Under the pieces are notes generated by a model, which saw only the letters and a program-made list of their open reading frames with translations, made no database searches and had not been told where the DNA came from. Shown here in pieces: positions 11,001 to 18,475 of a stretch of DNA of 64,000 nt (the stretch's first letter is position 1; every line of letters begins with the position of its first letter). Made by a program: the position numbers and the translations under genes. The DNA is from Sipunculus nudus (taxonomy: Eukaryota > Annelida > Sipuncula > Golfingiida > Sipunculidae): assembly GCA_026874595.1 (NCBI GenBank), contig CM049317.1, positions 76,635,891 through 76,699,890 on the forward strand, in the 5' to 3' direction.

Positions 11001-12234
11001 GTCCCAGGCATTCACAAGCATCTGCAGACAATAGTGGACTCTGAGTACCTTTCACTATCTGGAACTCCAGTGTTTGTGTATGATCACCACAGGTACATTT
11101 AATCTGACTCTGTCCAAGTGGATTCATGTATGATCCGTCATACAGTCTAAGTCTAGCTCTGCTTTTGTCCATTGGTGGGTCACCATCTTGAGCTATTCCG
11201 CAGTAGTCGCGAAAACATATCAGGTTACATGTTGAACCGGTATCCATTTGACACAGTAAATCTTGACCAGTGTCCTTTGCACCATCTATTTGCATAGCTA
11301 GTGTCACCATCAACTGTTTGCCTCTATCAGAAACTGAGCTTATAGTATGGGTTATCTTTAATACTGAATCATCTGAACTGCTTGATTCACTGTCCTCAGT
11401 GTCATTAACTTGATGCACTATTGCCTGTTTATGTTTAGCAGTTGGTCTCCATCGTCGTTTGGTTTGTTGACACACTTTTGCAAAGTGATTAAACCTGCCA
11501 CAGGCAGCACATTTCTGTCCATAAGCTGGGCATTCATCCTTCCCTGCTTTGTGTTTGCTACCACAATATTTACATGACTTTGTTTCAAAACGTTTGGTCT
11601 GTGCCTGTGGTTCTGATTTTCTCCATTGCTTAAATCTGCTCTTATGCTTGCTTTGTTCTGCATAATGAACACTGTCATGTTGTTCAGCATTGTTGGTCAT
11701 CTGTGTAAGCTGTTTCTTGGCAATTTCACTAGCACGACAAGTTTCTATGGCTGTTTTTAGTGTCAGTTTACTGGTTCTTAAGAGATTAGAACGAACAGAT
11801 TCATCATTGGTGCCTATTACAATTCTATCCCTAATCATATCGTCATGAAGTGCACCAAAATCACAAGTGGAGGCTAAGTGGCGCAGTCTGTTAATGTAAT
11901 CATCAAAACTTTCATTACCTCCTTGATCGGCAGTATTGAACACATACCTTTCGAATATGACGTTCTTTTGCGGGCGGAAATGTCTTTCCAAAACATCTAG
12001 GATTTTGTTGATATCCTTTCGATCATCATCCTCCATATCGAGGTGTCTGTATATGCGATAACAGTCTTTGCCCATGACACTAAGCAAGGTTGCAATCCTA
12101 ATCTCGTGCTGCTTCTTGACGAGCTCTGTGGCAATTTCATAATTATTCCACTGTGAACGGAAAAAGTCCCAATTATCGCTCAGGTCACCCTTCACAGACA
12201 TCGCTGCGGGAACTGGTACTGCTGACGCGGCCAT
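8044..12234 (-). CDS. gag-pol: Gag-Pol polyprotein of the Ty3/gypsy retrotransposon, intact
   Basis: A single 1,396-residue frame encodes the whole replication machinery. The Gag part carries two zinc knuckles: a variant one with C221, C224, H228, C235 (CX2CX3HX6C) and a classic CX2CX4HX4C at C242-C255. An aspartic protease follows with D331-T-G. Reverse transcriptase runs from about 470 to 670, with D558 and the D620-D621 pair; the catalytic box reads IHDD where YxDD or VxDD is usual. RNase H is at about 765-880 (D773, E808/E810, D836). Integrase has an HHCC finger (H1004, H1007, C1037, C1040) and a D1068, D1121, E1157 triad with exactly 35 residues between the last two. After it comes a ~100-residue Thr/Asn/Asp-rich tail; I see no chromodomain and no clear GPY/F motif. 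Gag and Pol share one frame, so no frameshift is needed. The start ATG at 12234 lies 94 nt inside the primer binding site. No stop or frameshift breaks it, so it may be active. Confidence 0.97.
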   Translation of the reverse strand: MAASAVPVPAAMSVKGDLSDNWDFFRSQWNNYEIATELVKKQHEIRIATLLSVMGKDCYRIYRHLDMEDDDRKDINKILDVLERHFRPQKNVIFERYVFNTADQGGNESFDDYINRLRHLASTCDFGALHDDMIRDRIVIGTNDESVRSNLLRTSKLTLKTAIETCRASEIAKKQLTQMTNNAEQHDSVHYAEQSKHKSRFKQWRKSEPQAQTKRFETKSCKYCGSKHKAGKDECPAYGQKCAACGRFNHFAKVCQQTKRRWRPTAKHKQAIVHQVNDTEDSESSSSDDSVLKITHTISSVSDRGKQLMVTLAMQIDGAKDTGQDLLCQMDTGSTCNLICFRDYCGIAQDGDPPMDKSRARLRLYDGSYMNPLGQSQIKCTCGDHTQTLEFQIVKGTQSPLLSADACECLGLLTVNVPIDSVSHISDRKHEPLKSDRIFKDYGDVFQGLGLFPGELHLEIDKSVQPVQQQPRRVPVPLKAELKKKLDDLERDGVISKVTTPTDWISNMVAVRKASGKLRICIDPRNLNKALKRPHYPMPTIEDILPNLSKAKVFSVLDAKDGYWHIKLDEESSYATTFWTPFGRYRWMRMPMGIKPASEEYQRRQSEHIVGLPGCGVIHDDICVWGSGDTVEEAIADHDSNLIGLLERARQVGLKFNKKKMRLRMTAVPYIGHLLTSEGLKPDPEKIKAITEMKRPENVQAVQRFLGFVNYLSKFLPRLSEVCEPLRRLTDKDSLWMWQSHQEQAFLSIKKLVTEHPVLRYYDVNVPVTIQCDASEVGLGATLLQEGQPVAYASRSLSQTEQRYAQIEKECLAIVFACERFNQYIHGKDVVHVESDHKPLESIFQKSILTAPKRLQRMMLRLQKYTLAVRFKKGKEMYIADCLSRAALPQRSVDAETPDYQIFEIVTEQIHDQQIEQVNQAEYLRVSDTRLKQIQDCTKKDNQLQTLKDVVLSGWPNDINNTPQNIREYWSYRDEISVQNGVLYKGMRVIIPKIMHPEMLTRIHASHLGVESCLRKARDVIYWPGMNSEVKDHVSKCSTCNEYQAKQQKEPLMTYAIPEHPWSMVGVDLFTLRGKDFVIVVDFYSDFWEYQELAETSATSVIDFLKEQFCRHGIPDNVVSDNGPQFDSREFKEFSMEWEFTHKTSSPYHSQSNGKTEAAVKIAKKLLKKAVKHNQDPLIAVLNWRNTPTEGMNSSPVQRLFSRRTRTLLPTNAQLLKPTVARDVIENIKLRRQKAKLHYDRNARPLPELLYGQPVRVQPLPGDRDKRWQSGICLQQVAPRSYLVNVNGRIYRRNRRFIRPSHETTTIPDQDTEMHQTGEQPNNDSDTHITNPAQNVTADDSLAQTRTTPNDVIPVNSQDNGDNTTTTDGALVDNRRRTRTRVIKPPARYTKDFVPS

Positions 12235-12312
12235 TGCGACAGTTGTGTTGCAAAATAATCCACGATCTAGGCTAATTAACTAGATTTAGCGGATTGCAGG
12301 CGCAGTTTACAT

Positions 12313-12328
12313 GACACTTCTGGCACCA
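12313..12328 (-). other. Primer binding site, tRNA-Leu-like
   Basis: Immediately inside the 5' LTR the minus strand reads TGGTGCCAGAAGTGTC, which starts with TGG as needed to pair with a tRNA CCA end. The complementary tRNA 3' end would be ...CTTCTGGCACCA, resembling animal tRNA-Leu. The tRNA identity is inference. Confidence 0.85.
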
Positions 12329-12467
12329 TGTTTCAACAACACGTGCGGCTGTGAACAACGCCTTACTAGACAACAAGCACAAAAGTGTGACGTAGCACAC
12401 TGGCATGTGTACACATAAAATATCGGACCCGTGACATAGTGAACTCGTAACTTATCATCTCGTAACA
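12329..12467 (-). repeat. 5' LTR (right copy), 139 bp
   Basis: Identical to 7555-7693 except C at 12362. On the minus strand this copy lies upstream of the primer binding site, so it is the 5' LTR carrying the element promoter. Confidence 0.95.
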
Positions 12468-12472
12468 ATTAT
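12468..12472. repeat. Right target-site duplication ATTAT
   Basis: Exact copy of 7550-7554, directly after the CA end of the right LTR. It closes the insertion. Confidence 0.93.
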
Positions 12473-13365
12473 GTCGAAATTTAATATTAAATAAATTCGA
12501 AAGAATAAACATTTACTGGTACTAGAGATCACTCACGTACCTGCTTCCCTCTGCAATCGCCTCTGTTAAAGACTATATGGTCTATATTTGAGCAAAGGTA
12601 ACTGCATATTGTAAAGAGGTATTATTGTACAAGTATTTTGGACAAGGTTTTGTAACCCTGGCACTAGCGACCTCTGGTGGAGATTGCGTTAGAATTGGAA
12701 TATGGCAGGTTGCTCCATCAATCTCCTGGCTTCCACAGCAATTTTCATTCTCTATGATCAATATTAGCGTTTTTATCTTGATGAGAATCCACCGACCTGT
12801 TATTGAAAAATCTGGTCTTTCATATGAAAGTAATCTCATGGTGCCTTTTCATACATGCGGGCCCCCTCCCCGGTCATGCAAGGGTACATCCAAATACAGC
12901 TGTTTATCATTATACCCTTTCCATACATGCAGACCCACGCATGGATTCAGCGCGGGTCCATCGTGCGGAGTTTTGAACGTTAGCAATGTTGAATTTTTTG
13001 CAGGGGCTCATATGCGAATACCGTATGCGATTTAAGTTGCCGATTTGTGTCCTTGTCTATGGTAAAGAGGAAAAGTAGCTTCTGATATTTTCATATATGT
13101 TTTGGTCCAGAAACGCAGGGAATGTACGAAACAGTTAACTAGGGGAACGTACGTCACAGTGACCTAATTTTGAATTTTCACAGCGGATCTTTCAGACTTC
13201 TCAGCATGTGAGGTGTGTAATTCCTGGTCCAGATAACTGATGTCTATTAAATAAAGATAATCCCTTTTTAAACAATTTTTTAAAAATAAATCAAAAGAGT
13301 CGAGCCCACGATACACCGTTTTTCCGTTTCGTTTAATTCACGTGTTTAACCTGTGGTCCCGCCAA
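12473..13365. other. Non-coding stretch right of the retrotransposon
   Basis: A 136-codon plus frame at 12625-13035 begins with TTG, spans a small internal sequence echo (CATACATGC..., about 12850 and 12922) and has no recognisable domain. I do not call it a gene. A one-mismatch CTCF-like site lies at 12666-12680, and a CACGTG E-box at about 13339. Confidence 0.35.
12666..12680 (-). promoter_or_regulatory. CTCF-like motif, one mismatch
   Basis: The minus strand reads CCACCAGAGGTCGCT, 14 of 15 positions of CCASYAGRKGGCRSY, with the same T at position 11 as the site at 5446-5460. Confidence 0.35.
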
Positions 13366-13366
13366 A

Positions 13367-13462
13367 ATGGCATCCGGTCGTTATCTACACACGTCCAACA
13401 TGGACATCTCACAGCATCTCACACGGACAAGAGTTTACGTATCAGGAGATGGCATTGCTTAA
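13367..13462 (+). CDS. Candidate first exon or short frame, 31 codons
   Basis: An ATG in strong context (CCAAAATGG) opens 31 codons ending in TAA at 13460-13462, translating to a hydrophilic, Ser/Thr/Arg-containing peptide starting MASGRYLHTS. The AAAATGGC context also resembles a YY1 site, which often overlaps start codons in TATA-less animal promoters, and an E-box lies about 25 bp upstream. GT donors inside the frame (near 13431 and 13439) could make it a first coding exon. I find no matching second exon downstream, where a transposon-like element begins at 13578. It could be chance. Confidence 0.22.
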   Translation: MASGRYLHTSNMDISQHLTRTRVYVSGDGIA

Positions 13463-13678
13463 TATGATCTCCCCACAAGCACCAAGTGACCTTTAAACTT
13501 CCACACGTGCAATCAACCACCTTGGTCACATGGTTTTTGTGTTTGTCAGCAGGGGCCCTTGTATCGTGTTTACTAACCAGTGGCGGATCTAGAAAATCGG
13601 GAACAGGGGGGCGCTAATATTTGGTTGGTGGCTGATGGGTATTATTAAATCTAAGTTCTTAAAATTTTGTTTTGTAAA

Positions 13679-13682
<4 letters not shown>

Positions 13683-13713
<31 letters not shown>
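13683..13713. repeat. (AT)n microsatellite
   Basis: A run of about 15 AT dinucleotides within the hAT-like element. Confidence 0.9.
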
Positions 13714-13717
<4 letters not shown>

Positions 13718-13963
13718 GAAATATTAATTTTTATTTCATCTATTTTCACCATGTATCCCTGAAAGTTAATTACAGGTATATGGGGCAGGGTATGGGGAAA
13801 TTTTGGGGTGTTTTTTTAATGTGCAATGTAAAGAGGACATTTTGCGGTACCTGTCACATAAAGGATGAGGATTTTCTGTGAGGGATATATTAACATGTAA
13901 CAAACTTTCATATTTATATTTCCTCAAAATAAGGATTTTTTCCACCATTGACATTAACATTTT

Positions 13964-14147
13964 ACTTGAATACTTTTAACAATTATTTTACCATGAGAAT
14001 TACTTTTTTAAGATGATATTTTGCAATTTATAAACATAGATGTGCATTTTCGCCATTGACTTCAACATTCTACGTTTATAACTTGCAAAATATCATCATC
14101 TTTCAAAAGTAATTCTCGTGATAAAATAATTGTTAAAATGTTCAAGT
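13964..14147. repeat. Long imperfect inverted repeat, ~72-bp arms
   Basis: The arm at 13964-14035 is the reverse complement of 14074-14147 with only a handful of mismatches and small indels (for example AACAATTATTTTA against TAAAATAATTGTT). The spacer is about 38 bp. A transcript would form a long hairpin. It sits in the middle of the hAT-like element and is probably part of it. Confidence 0.85.
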
Positions 14148-14353
14148 CGTATACCAAACTTTTTACCGGCTTTTCCTTAGGCTAACGGGAAGGCCGTGCC
14201 TCACTCACACGCGATTGCATTTTCGGGGTTCCTCGGTGTCATTACCCAGCAGAGTGTACTAACAGAAAGGCTCGTGTTAGAAATATTTGAATGCGAACTT
14301 ATAATATGGACTCGTTCACAAAGCTCGGGCGCCCCCCTCTGGATTCGCCACTG

Positions 14354-15170
14354 CTGAAAGCCTATAGCTAGATAAACAAGCTCATAGGGACATTATAGGA
14401 ACCTTTACTGAGAGAAATTACCTACATTTCGTGAATATGTATGCAGAATTAGCCATAACCACATAATTTCTACAAATAAGGCTGGTGATGAGCTGACTTT
14501 GACATTAATATCCTATGTGTGACCTGCAGTTGCTGTTATACTATAAAATTAATGGCCGTAATCCTCAAATAATGACTTTTTCACCGACAGGAGTCTTAGA
14601 ATTTATGGTACTGCAACACTTGTTTCCGAGCTATGATTCAGAGAACCGAAATCACCACGACCCTTATGCCTTACCATGGAGATTACATAATCTCCGTATG
14701 TTATGTAAGACCCTGGTTTTACACAGAGCAAGTGACGGGACCTTAAGAAGTTGACGATCCCCCCTCAGTTGCATATTTGTGTGTACGCCGTCATGCTATA
14801 GGTCTAGAACGGATATCGTTACCACGGTGAAGACATTAGTGGCAGTCCATAGAATATTCAATAACTGGATGACCCGCGCTAATTTAGCTTTTTAAACTTT
14901 ACCTAAAAGCGAACAATGGTGAAAATTTACGCTTGATCATGATGTGACGAGTGTAAATTAGTTATATAATGATCCGCCAGATGGCGGAATCTACGAATCT
15001 GCCACATGGTTTCATGTGCTCACATTTTGATTGGGATGATGACAGTAAATATATATGATCATTATTTAGCAATGGCTCCTATAATATTATACAGTTAATG
15101 TAGGGATTAAATCAAGAAAAATTCAATTTACGTAAACTACAGATATATATATATATTTTAAGCATGCATC
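14354..15170. other. Non-coding stretch, nothing firm
   Basis: A 79-codon plus frame at 14515-14754 has no recognisable motif. A CCGCC AGAT GGCGG site at 14974-14987 is a gapped palindrome and fits 13 of 15 CTCF consensus positions. No RNA gene or repeat seen. Confidence 0.35.
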
Positions 15171-15326
15171 CTAATTTAATTTGAGGAGTTGGACGAGGTC
15201 CATTAAAGCGTTGTTAAGCTCCGAAATTTGCCGATGCTCGTTTCCCTGCCTCTTTACTCTCTCTGCAGATAAATTTTTCACCTGGACGCTGTCACCGGAG
15301 AACTTTGGTTTCACGTCCTCGAGTCT
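15171..15326 (-). CDS. Candidate terminal coding exon or pseudogene fragment
   Basis: The minus strand is open for 51 codons ending in TAG (15173-15171). The translation looks protein-like: a basic, hydrophilic first half followed by an amphipathic leucine-rich helix ending ...LMDLVQLLKLN, with a dibasic KR in the middle. The frame is closed upstream by TAA at 15327-15329, so it would need a splice acceptor in between; only weak AG candidates are seen. The composition differs from the AT-rich surroundings. I do not recognise the family. About 165 bp upstream lies an ATG in excellent context (15492, minus), in another frame. A decayed gene with a frameshift is as likely as an intact exon. Confidence 0.3.
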   Translation of the reverse strand, partial: RLEDVKPKFSGDSVQVKNLSAERVKRQGNEHRQISELNNALMDLVQLLKLN

Positions 15327-15424
15327 TTACAAACATTGACAGATTTATTTCTCTCAGTTTCTCGAAACCGCTTATGGGGGCTGTCCTATTGCGTACACAC
15401 AAAAAACCGGATGTGAAAGATCAC

Positions 15425-15492
15425 ATGTCAAAATTATGGGCATGCCGATAGTTTTTATCAGAATATGCCATTTTGATGCGTGATTCCGCCAT
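15425..15492 (-). CDS. Candidate start-codon segment, minus strand
   Basis: AACATGGCGGAATC on the minus strand combines a strong start context with a YY1-like motif. The frame from ATG 15492 runs 23 codons (starting MAESRIKMAYSDKNY) to a TGA; past that TGA the same frame stays open for 43 codons more, to about 15290. A GTGATC...AATAG pair (15424-15386) would remove the stop in frame but implies a 39-nt intron, too short for most animals. Possible readings are a 5' exon, a short upstream frame, or a decayed gene together with 15171-15326. Confidence 0.25.
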
Positions 15493-16048
15493 GTTTTCCT
15501 AAGCTTTTGTAGTTCAGTCACAGGAAACAGATACGCACCACATTATCGGAGGCGAGCAAATATACCTTTCCTAATACCCAGAAACCAGGCAACCGATCTG
15601 TACCCTTATTTACGAAAACCATCCAGTTTTCGACCATGAAACATAGCGCAATCGAGGCAGGTCTGTTTGGTATATTGGCTGGCTATAGCAAACTCTTTTA
15701 AATATCAGAAAAAAATGATGCCGGGGGTTGCTTCCAACTCCTTCATAGGATATTTCTGTATTGGCTTTACAAATAATGAAATCACGAAAAACAGGATGGT
15801 TGTATTTGATGGTTCTTTTTGAAGAATTCATGTTCTTGCTCGATTTTCATGTAATATATTAATTTATGTATAAATTATGACCACCAACCCCTTCCCAAAT
15901 CAAAAAAGGGCTGATTGAAATTGAAACAATAAACGGAATCACAATAGTTGTATTGAAATACCCGGGTAGCTGAAGGAACATGTGCACACAAATTACAAGA
16001 GACACTATTGAAACAAAATGGCGACCAAGTTTAATGAAGTACTCTTTT
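15493..16048. other. Spacer; 3' flank of the secreted-peptide gene
   Basis: A minus ATG frame of 73 codons (15831 to 15610) has no recognisable motif. TTTAAT at 16030-16035 reads ATTAAA on the minus strand, 13 bp past the stop of the secreted-peptide gene, a possible variant polyadenylation signal. An ATGGCGACC on the plus strand at 16018 opens only 12 codons. Confidence 0.35.
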
Positions 16049-16781
16049 TTATGTAACTATGATTGAGCAACAGAGAATTGCATGATAGACGCCAGAAGAC
16101 TGGGTACACTTTGTGACGTCATTACAGTCGTCGAACCACCCCACACCACATGCTCCCATGGCAACCTCGTTAGGTTGACAGCTGAGGTAGGTGCCGTAAC
16201 CCCCGCATAACCAGAGACACCGGTCACGTAAAATGTTCTGAAACAATCATAAAATCTAAATGCAACAAAAATCATTATATGTTTGAATACACCATTAGCT
16301 TAACACTAAAATTTATATCGTGAATATATAACTGATCATTCTAAAGGTAGCGAAAGGTGTTTATTTAAAATACCACACCATATAGAATCGACTTTATATG
16401 GCAAATATGTATATTTTATTATGCTTAATATTATATTGCTTAAAAATATACATGTAGTTGTATGTTATACTTTATATATTACAAATTATATATTACAAAT
16501 TATACAGCATATTTCATATGTATATGTATACCTCATTCATATACTTGTATCCTTTTAATATTTATCGTCCTAATATCCATTCATCCGCCTAACTCTTTAT
16601 GTTTAACTAAAATAAATTATGATCCTGTGAATGTATTTCGATGCCAGTTCAGAGGTCAAGTGTTTTAACAGAGGTACTTTTTACTCGGCATTTACGATAG
16701 GGAACTCACCGAGACAGACTTGGCCTCTGTTTGAGAGACGAGACACAGCGACAGCAAACAGAGCACTCCAATTAGCTTCAT
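16049..16781 (-). CDS. Two-exon gene for a small secreted eight-cysteine peptide
   Basis: Exon 1 (16781-16710) encodes 24 residues from ATG: Met-Lys, then a leucine/cysteine-rich hydrophobic core and a signal-peptidase site after T-E-A at residue 20. It ends in a GTGAGT donor (16709-16704). A 472-bp intron ends in a pyrimidine-containing TTTCAG acceptor, and exon 2 (16237-16049) adds 62 codons and TAA; both junctions are phase 0. The 86-residue precursor yields a ~66-residue mature peptide with eight cysteines (31, 35, 44, 54, 62, 68, 80, 81), spaced C-X3-C-X8-C-X9-C-X7-C-X5-C-X11-CC, consistent with four disulfides. A GACG-G-DC...H-LCC-like arrangement (A53-C54-G55, D61-C62, H76, C80-C81) is notable, but I cannot name the family. 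No propeptide or dibasic site is evident. An AG at 16787-16788 preceded by a T-rich tract suggests a 5' UTR exon further right. Function unknown; secreted defence, adhesive or signalling roles are all possible. Confidence 0.75.
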
Positions 16782-18400
16782 CCTGTCTGTAATTCAGTAA
16801 AAAAAATCAACCAAAAATTATATAAAAGATAAATGTGAACATTTTTTTTGTGAACAAAAAAACATATCAAATGTACTTTAAAGGGCCCAATCACCTATAA
16901 AGCATGTTGAATTAACACAAGAAATGGCCTCTTCCCTTTAAAATATATATGTTCCTGCGAAATTATTGCCTTTAAACCTTTTGCTTACTCCTGTTAACAA
17001 GTGTTAAAAACAGTGGACCGGGCGCGACCACAAATGTCAACATAAACACAGCGCGTGGGGCTGTGTGCATTGCAGAGCCACCACACGTGTGAATCAGGAG
17101 ATGCCCTGACTGACTTGGCACAAAATATGTAATACATGTTCCCGCTGGCTGCAACCCCGCATGTTCAGCTTACAACCGGTCCTCCGTTCACGCGGCTTTA
17201 TTATGATAAACAGACACATATGGACTGTGTTCCCAACAAACACAACCACAAGAAGGTGTTAAACAGCCGTATGTGAGGTACTGAGGCTGTGTGCTGGAAT
17301 GGTTTTGCCAGGAAACCTATGTATAAAGCAAAAAAAAAAAAAAATGAACTGATGGTGTGAACAAAAAGGCAAAGTATTGCTCCTGATGAACGTAACTGAA
17401 TCAAGAAAGTATGTGCTAGTTCATCCTGGTCAGGTAACTATCAGTTAGTTTTGTGATTTGCCTCAATGTGGCAAAACATGTTCCAATTGTTGTCATATAC
17501 CCAGAGCCAGTTTTTATAGCATTACCGACTGTGCCAGTCTAGTAATGTGTTGGAGAGCAAATAACATGAATATGGCAAAGAATGTTACAACAGATCATGA
17601 ATAGTCTGGACCATGCTGGTAGATTAAACCAGGACGGACCACGTTGGCTGATGCCTTCGTCAAATATGTTTGAACAGGAAGCGCTTGTTTTCCAAGTAAA
17701 TTCTTAATAGTAAAACGTAACAGTCAAAGAAAACTCTTAACTGAGACTGTTAATGCATTTATTGCTTAAGAAATACCAGGGTGTCAAATGTAACTTAGCG
17801 CCATGGCCAAGGCAGAGTCATTTCGGCTCTCTGACATGAGAGAGTCTGCGACCAGCGTTACATCCTTTAAGAATCTTTGAGGATGCAAATATTTTCGTCA
17901 TTTCTGACAACGCCTCATGGCCTACTAGTACACTTTCGCTTGACATAAAACAGACCAATCATTAGCTTTTAATGTACTTTCTAACAATATCATATATGAA
18001 CGAGAAAAAAATCCGTTTTAACTTAGCATATTCATAAATCTCTCCGCATGTTTGCAGAATTTTCGACCGCATGAATACAAGCATGGCTCGCACGGGTTAC
18101 CTGGTTACAGGACACAACCAACTTGCATGCGATACAGGCAATGACTCGTTGCCATAGATACGGAGTTTAAGTTTTGGTTGTGAGTATTATTTTGTGTTAA
18201 TTCATCATTCGTAGCCAAATGTTAAGTTTATGGGCTGTTAACCATGATATAAGTGCAACATGACCGAAAATCACTGCGATGCATTTCTTTATATGGCTTG
18301 TATCACGACTCCAGATAGGCATATCAGCCAAAATAAATGCGCCTATTGATTCGTGTTGTCACGGCTGAGCCCACGGGTTTATTCGTTTCAGCTTTGGTGT
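16782..18400. other. Upstream region or first intron of the secreted-peptide gene; no other gene seen
   Basis: T-rich DNA followed by ATTACAG just before the ATG context (16782-16800, minus) looks like a 3' splice site, so much of this stretch may be a 5' UTR intron. A TATATAA lies at 16824-16818 on the minus strand as an alternative core promoter. A run of 16 A at about 17329-17344 is present. A 25-codon plus frame with strong start context at 17803 is short and unsupported. Confidence 0.35.
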
Positions 18401-18418
18401 ATAAATACGTATAACCTA

Positions 18419-18475
18419 CCTTAATTTCAGTCGATTCTGAAGTATTCCACGTCCGTGCTGACCTTATTATAGTCA
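18419..18475 (-). promoter_or_regulatory. Candidate distal promoter and 5' UTR exon of the secreted-peptide gene
   Basis: The minus strand reads ...GAAATTAAG followed by GTAGGTTATACG, a good splice donor at about 18418. A CTATAATAAG TATA-like box lies about 50 bp upstream, near 18465-18475. This would supply the non-coding first exon implied by the acceptor before the ATG at 16781. It is a guess from motifs only. Confidence 0.2.

Larger units (their letters stand above)
7550..12472 (-). mobile_element. Complete Ty3/gypsy LTR retrotransposon with target-site duplications
   Basis: All parts of an autonomous Metaviridae element are present in order on the minus strand: 5' LTR (12329-12467), primer binding site, short leader, one gag-pol frame, 3' non-coding tail, polypurine tract and 3' LTR (7555-7693). 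It is flanked by ATTAT duplications. The LTRs are 139 bp and differ at one position (7588 T versus 12362 C). Together with the unbroken 4.2-kb frame this indicates very recent insertion. Very short LTRs, a fused single gag-pol and no env suggest a Mag/SURL-like clade. That clade placement is inference from layout and motifs, not from a phylogeny. Confidence 0.96.
13578..14353. mobile_element. hAT-like non-autonomous element with internal foldback
   Basis: The left end begins CAGTGGCGGATCTAGA and the right end is its imperfect inverse, ending TCTGGATTCGCCACTG. The inverted ends also share a GGGGGGCGC stretch further in. The interior has no transposase frame; it holds a TA microsatellite and a large imperfect hairpin. 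A related element lies at 20006-20490. CAG-starting ends suggest the hAT superfamily, but I see no matching 8-bp target duplication (left flank TTACTAAC, right flank CTGAAAGC), so the class is tentative. Confidence 0.6.

Noticed and set aside
8549-11690. Plus-strand and alternative minus-strand frames inside the retrotransposon
   Set aside because: Shadows of the 1,396-codon gag-pol frame.
7550-12472. env gene or endogenous retrovirus
   Set aside because: No second frame follows integrase; the 337-bp tail is non-coding. The element is a plain LTR retrotransposon.
12625-13035. 136-codon plus-strand frame right of the retrotransposon
   Set aside because: It starts with TTG, has no domain or splice signals and covers a small internal sequence duplication.
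13578-14353. Confident hAT assignment with target duplication
   Set aside because: The flanks TTACTAAC and CTGAAAGC do not match, so the superfamily stays tentative.
15386-15424. 39-nt intron joining the start segment at 15492 to a downstream frame
   Set aside because: Shorter than introns normally spliced in animals; donor GTGATC is weak. Kept only as one of several readings.
17803-17880. 25-codon plus frame with strong start context (GCGCCATGG)
   Set aside because: Too short to support alone; no donor at its end, no partner exon and no motif, although its composition looks protein-like.
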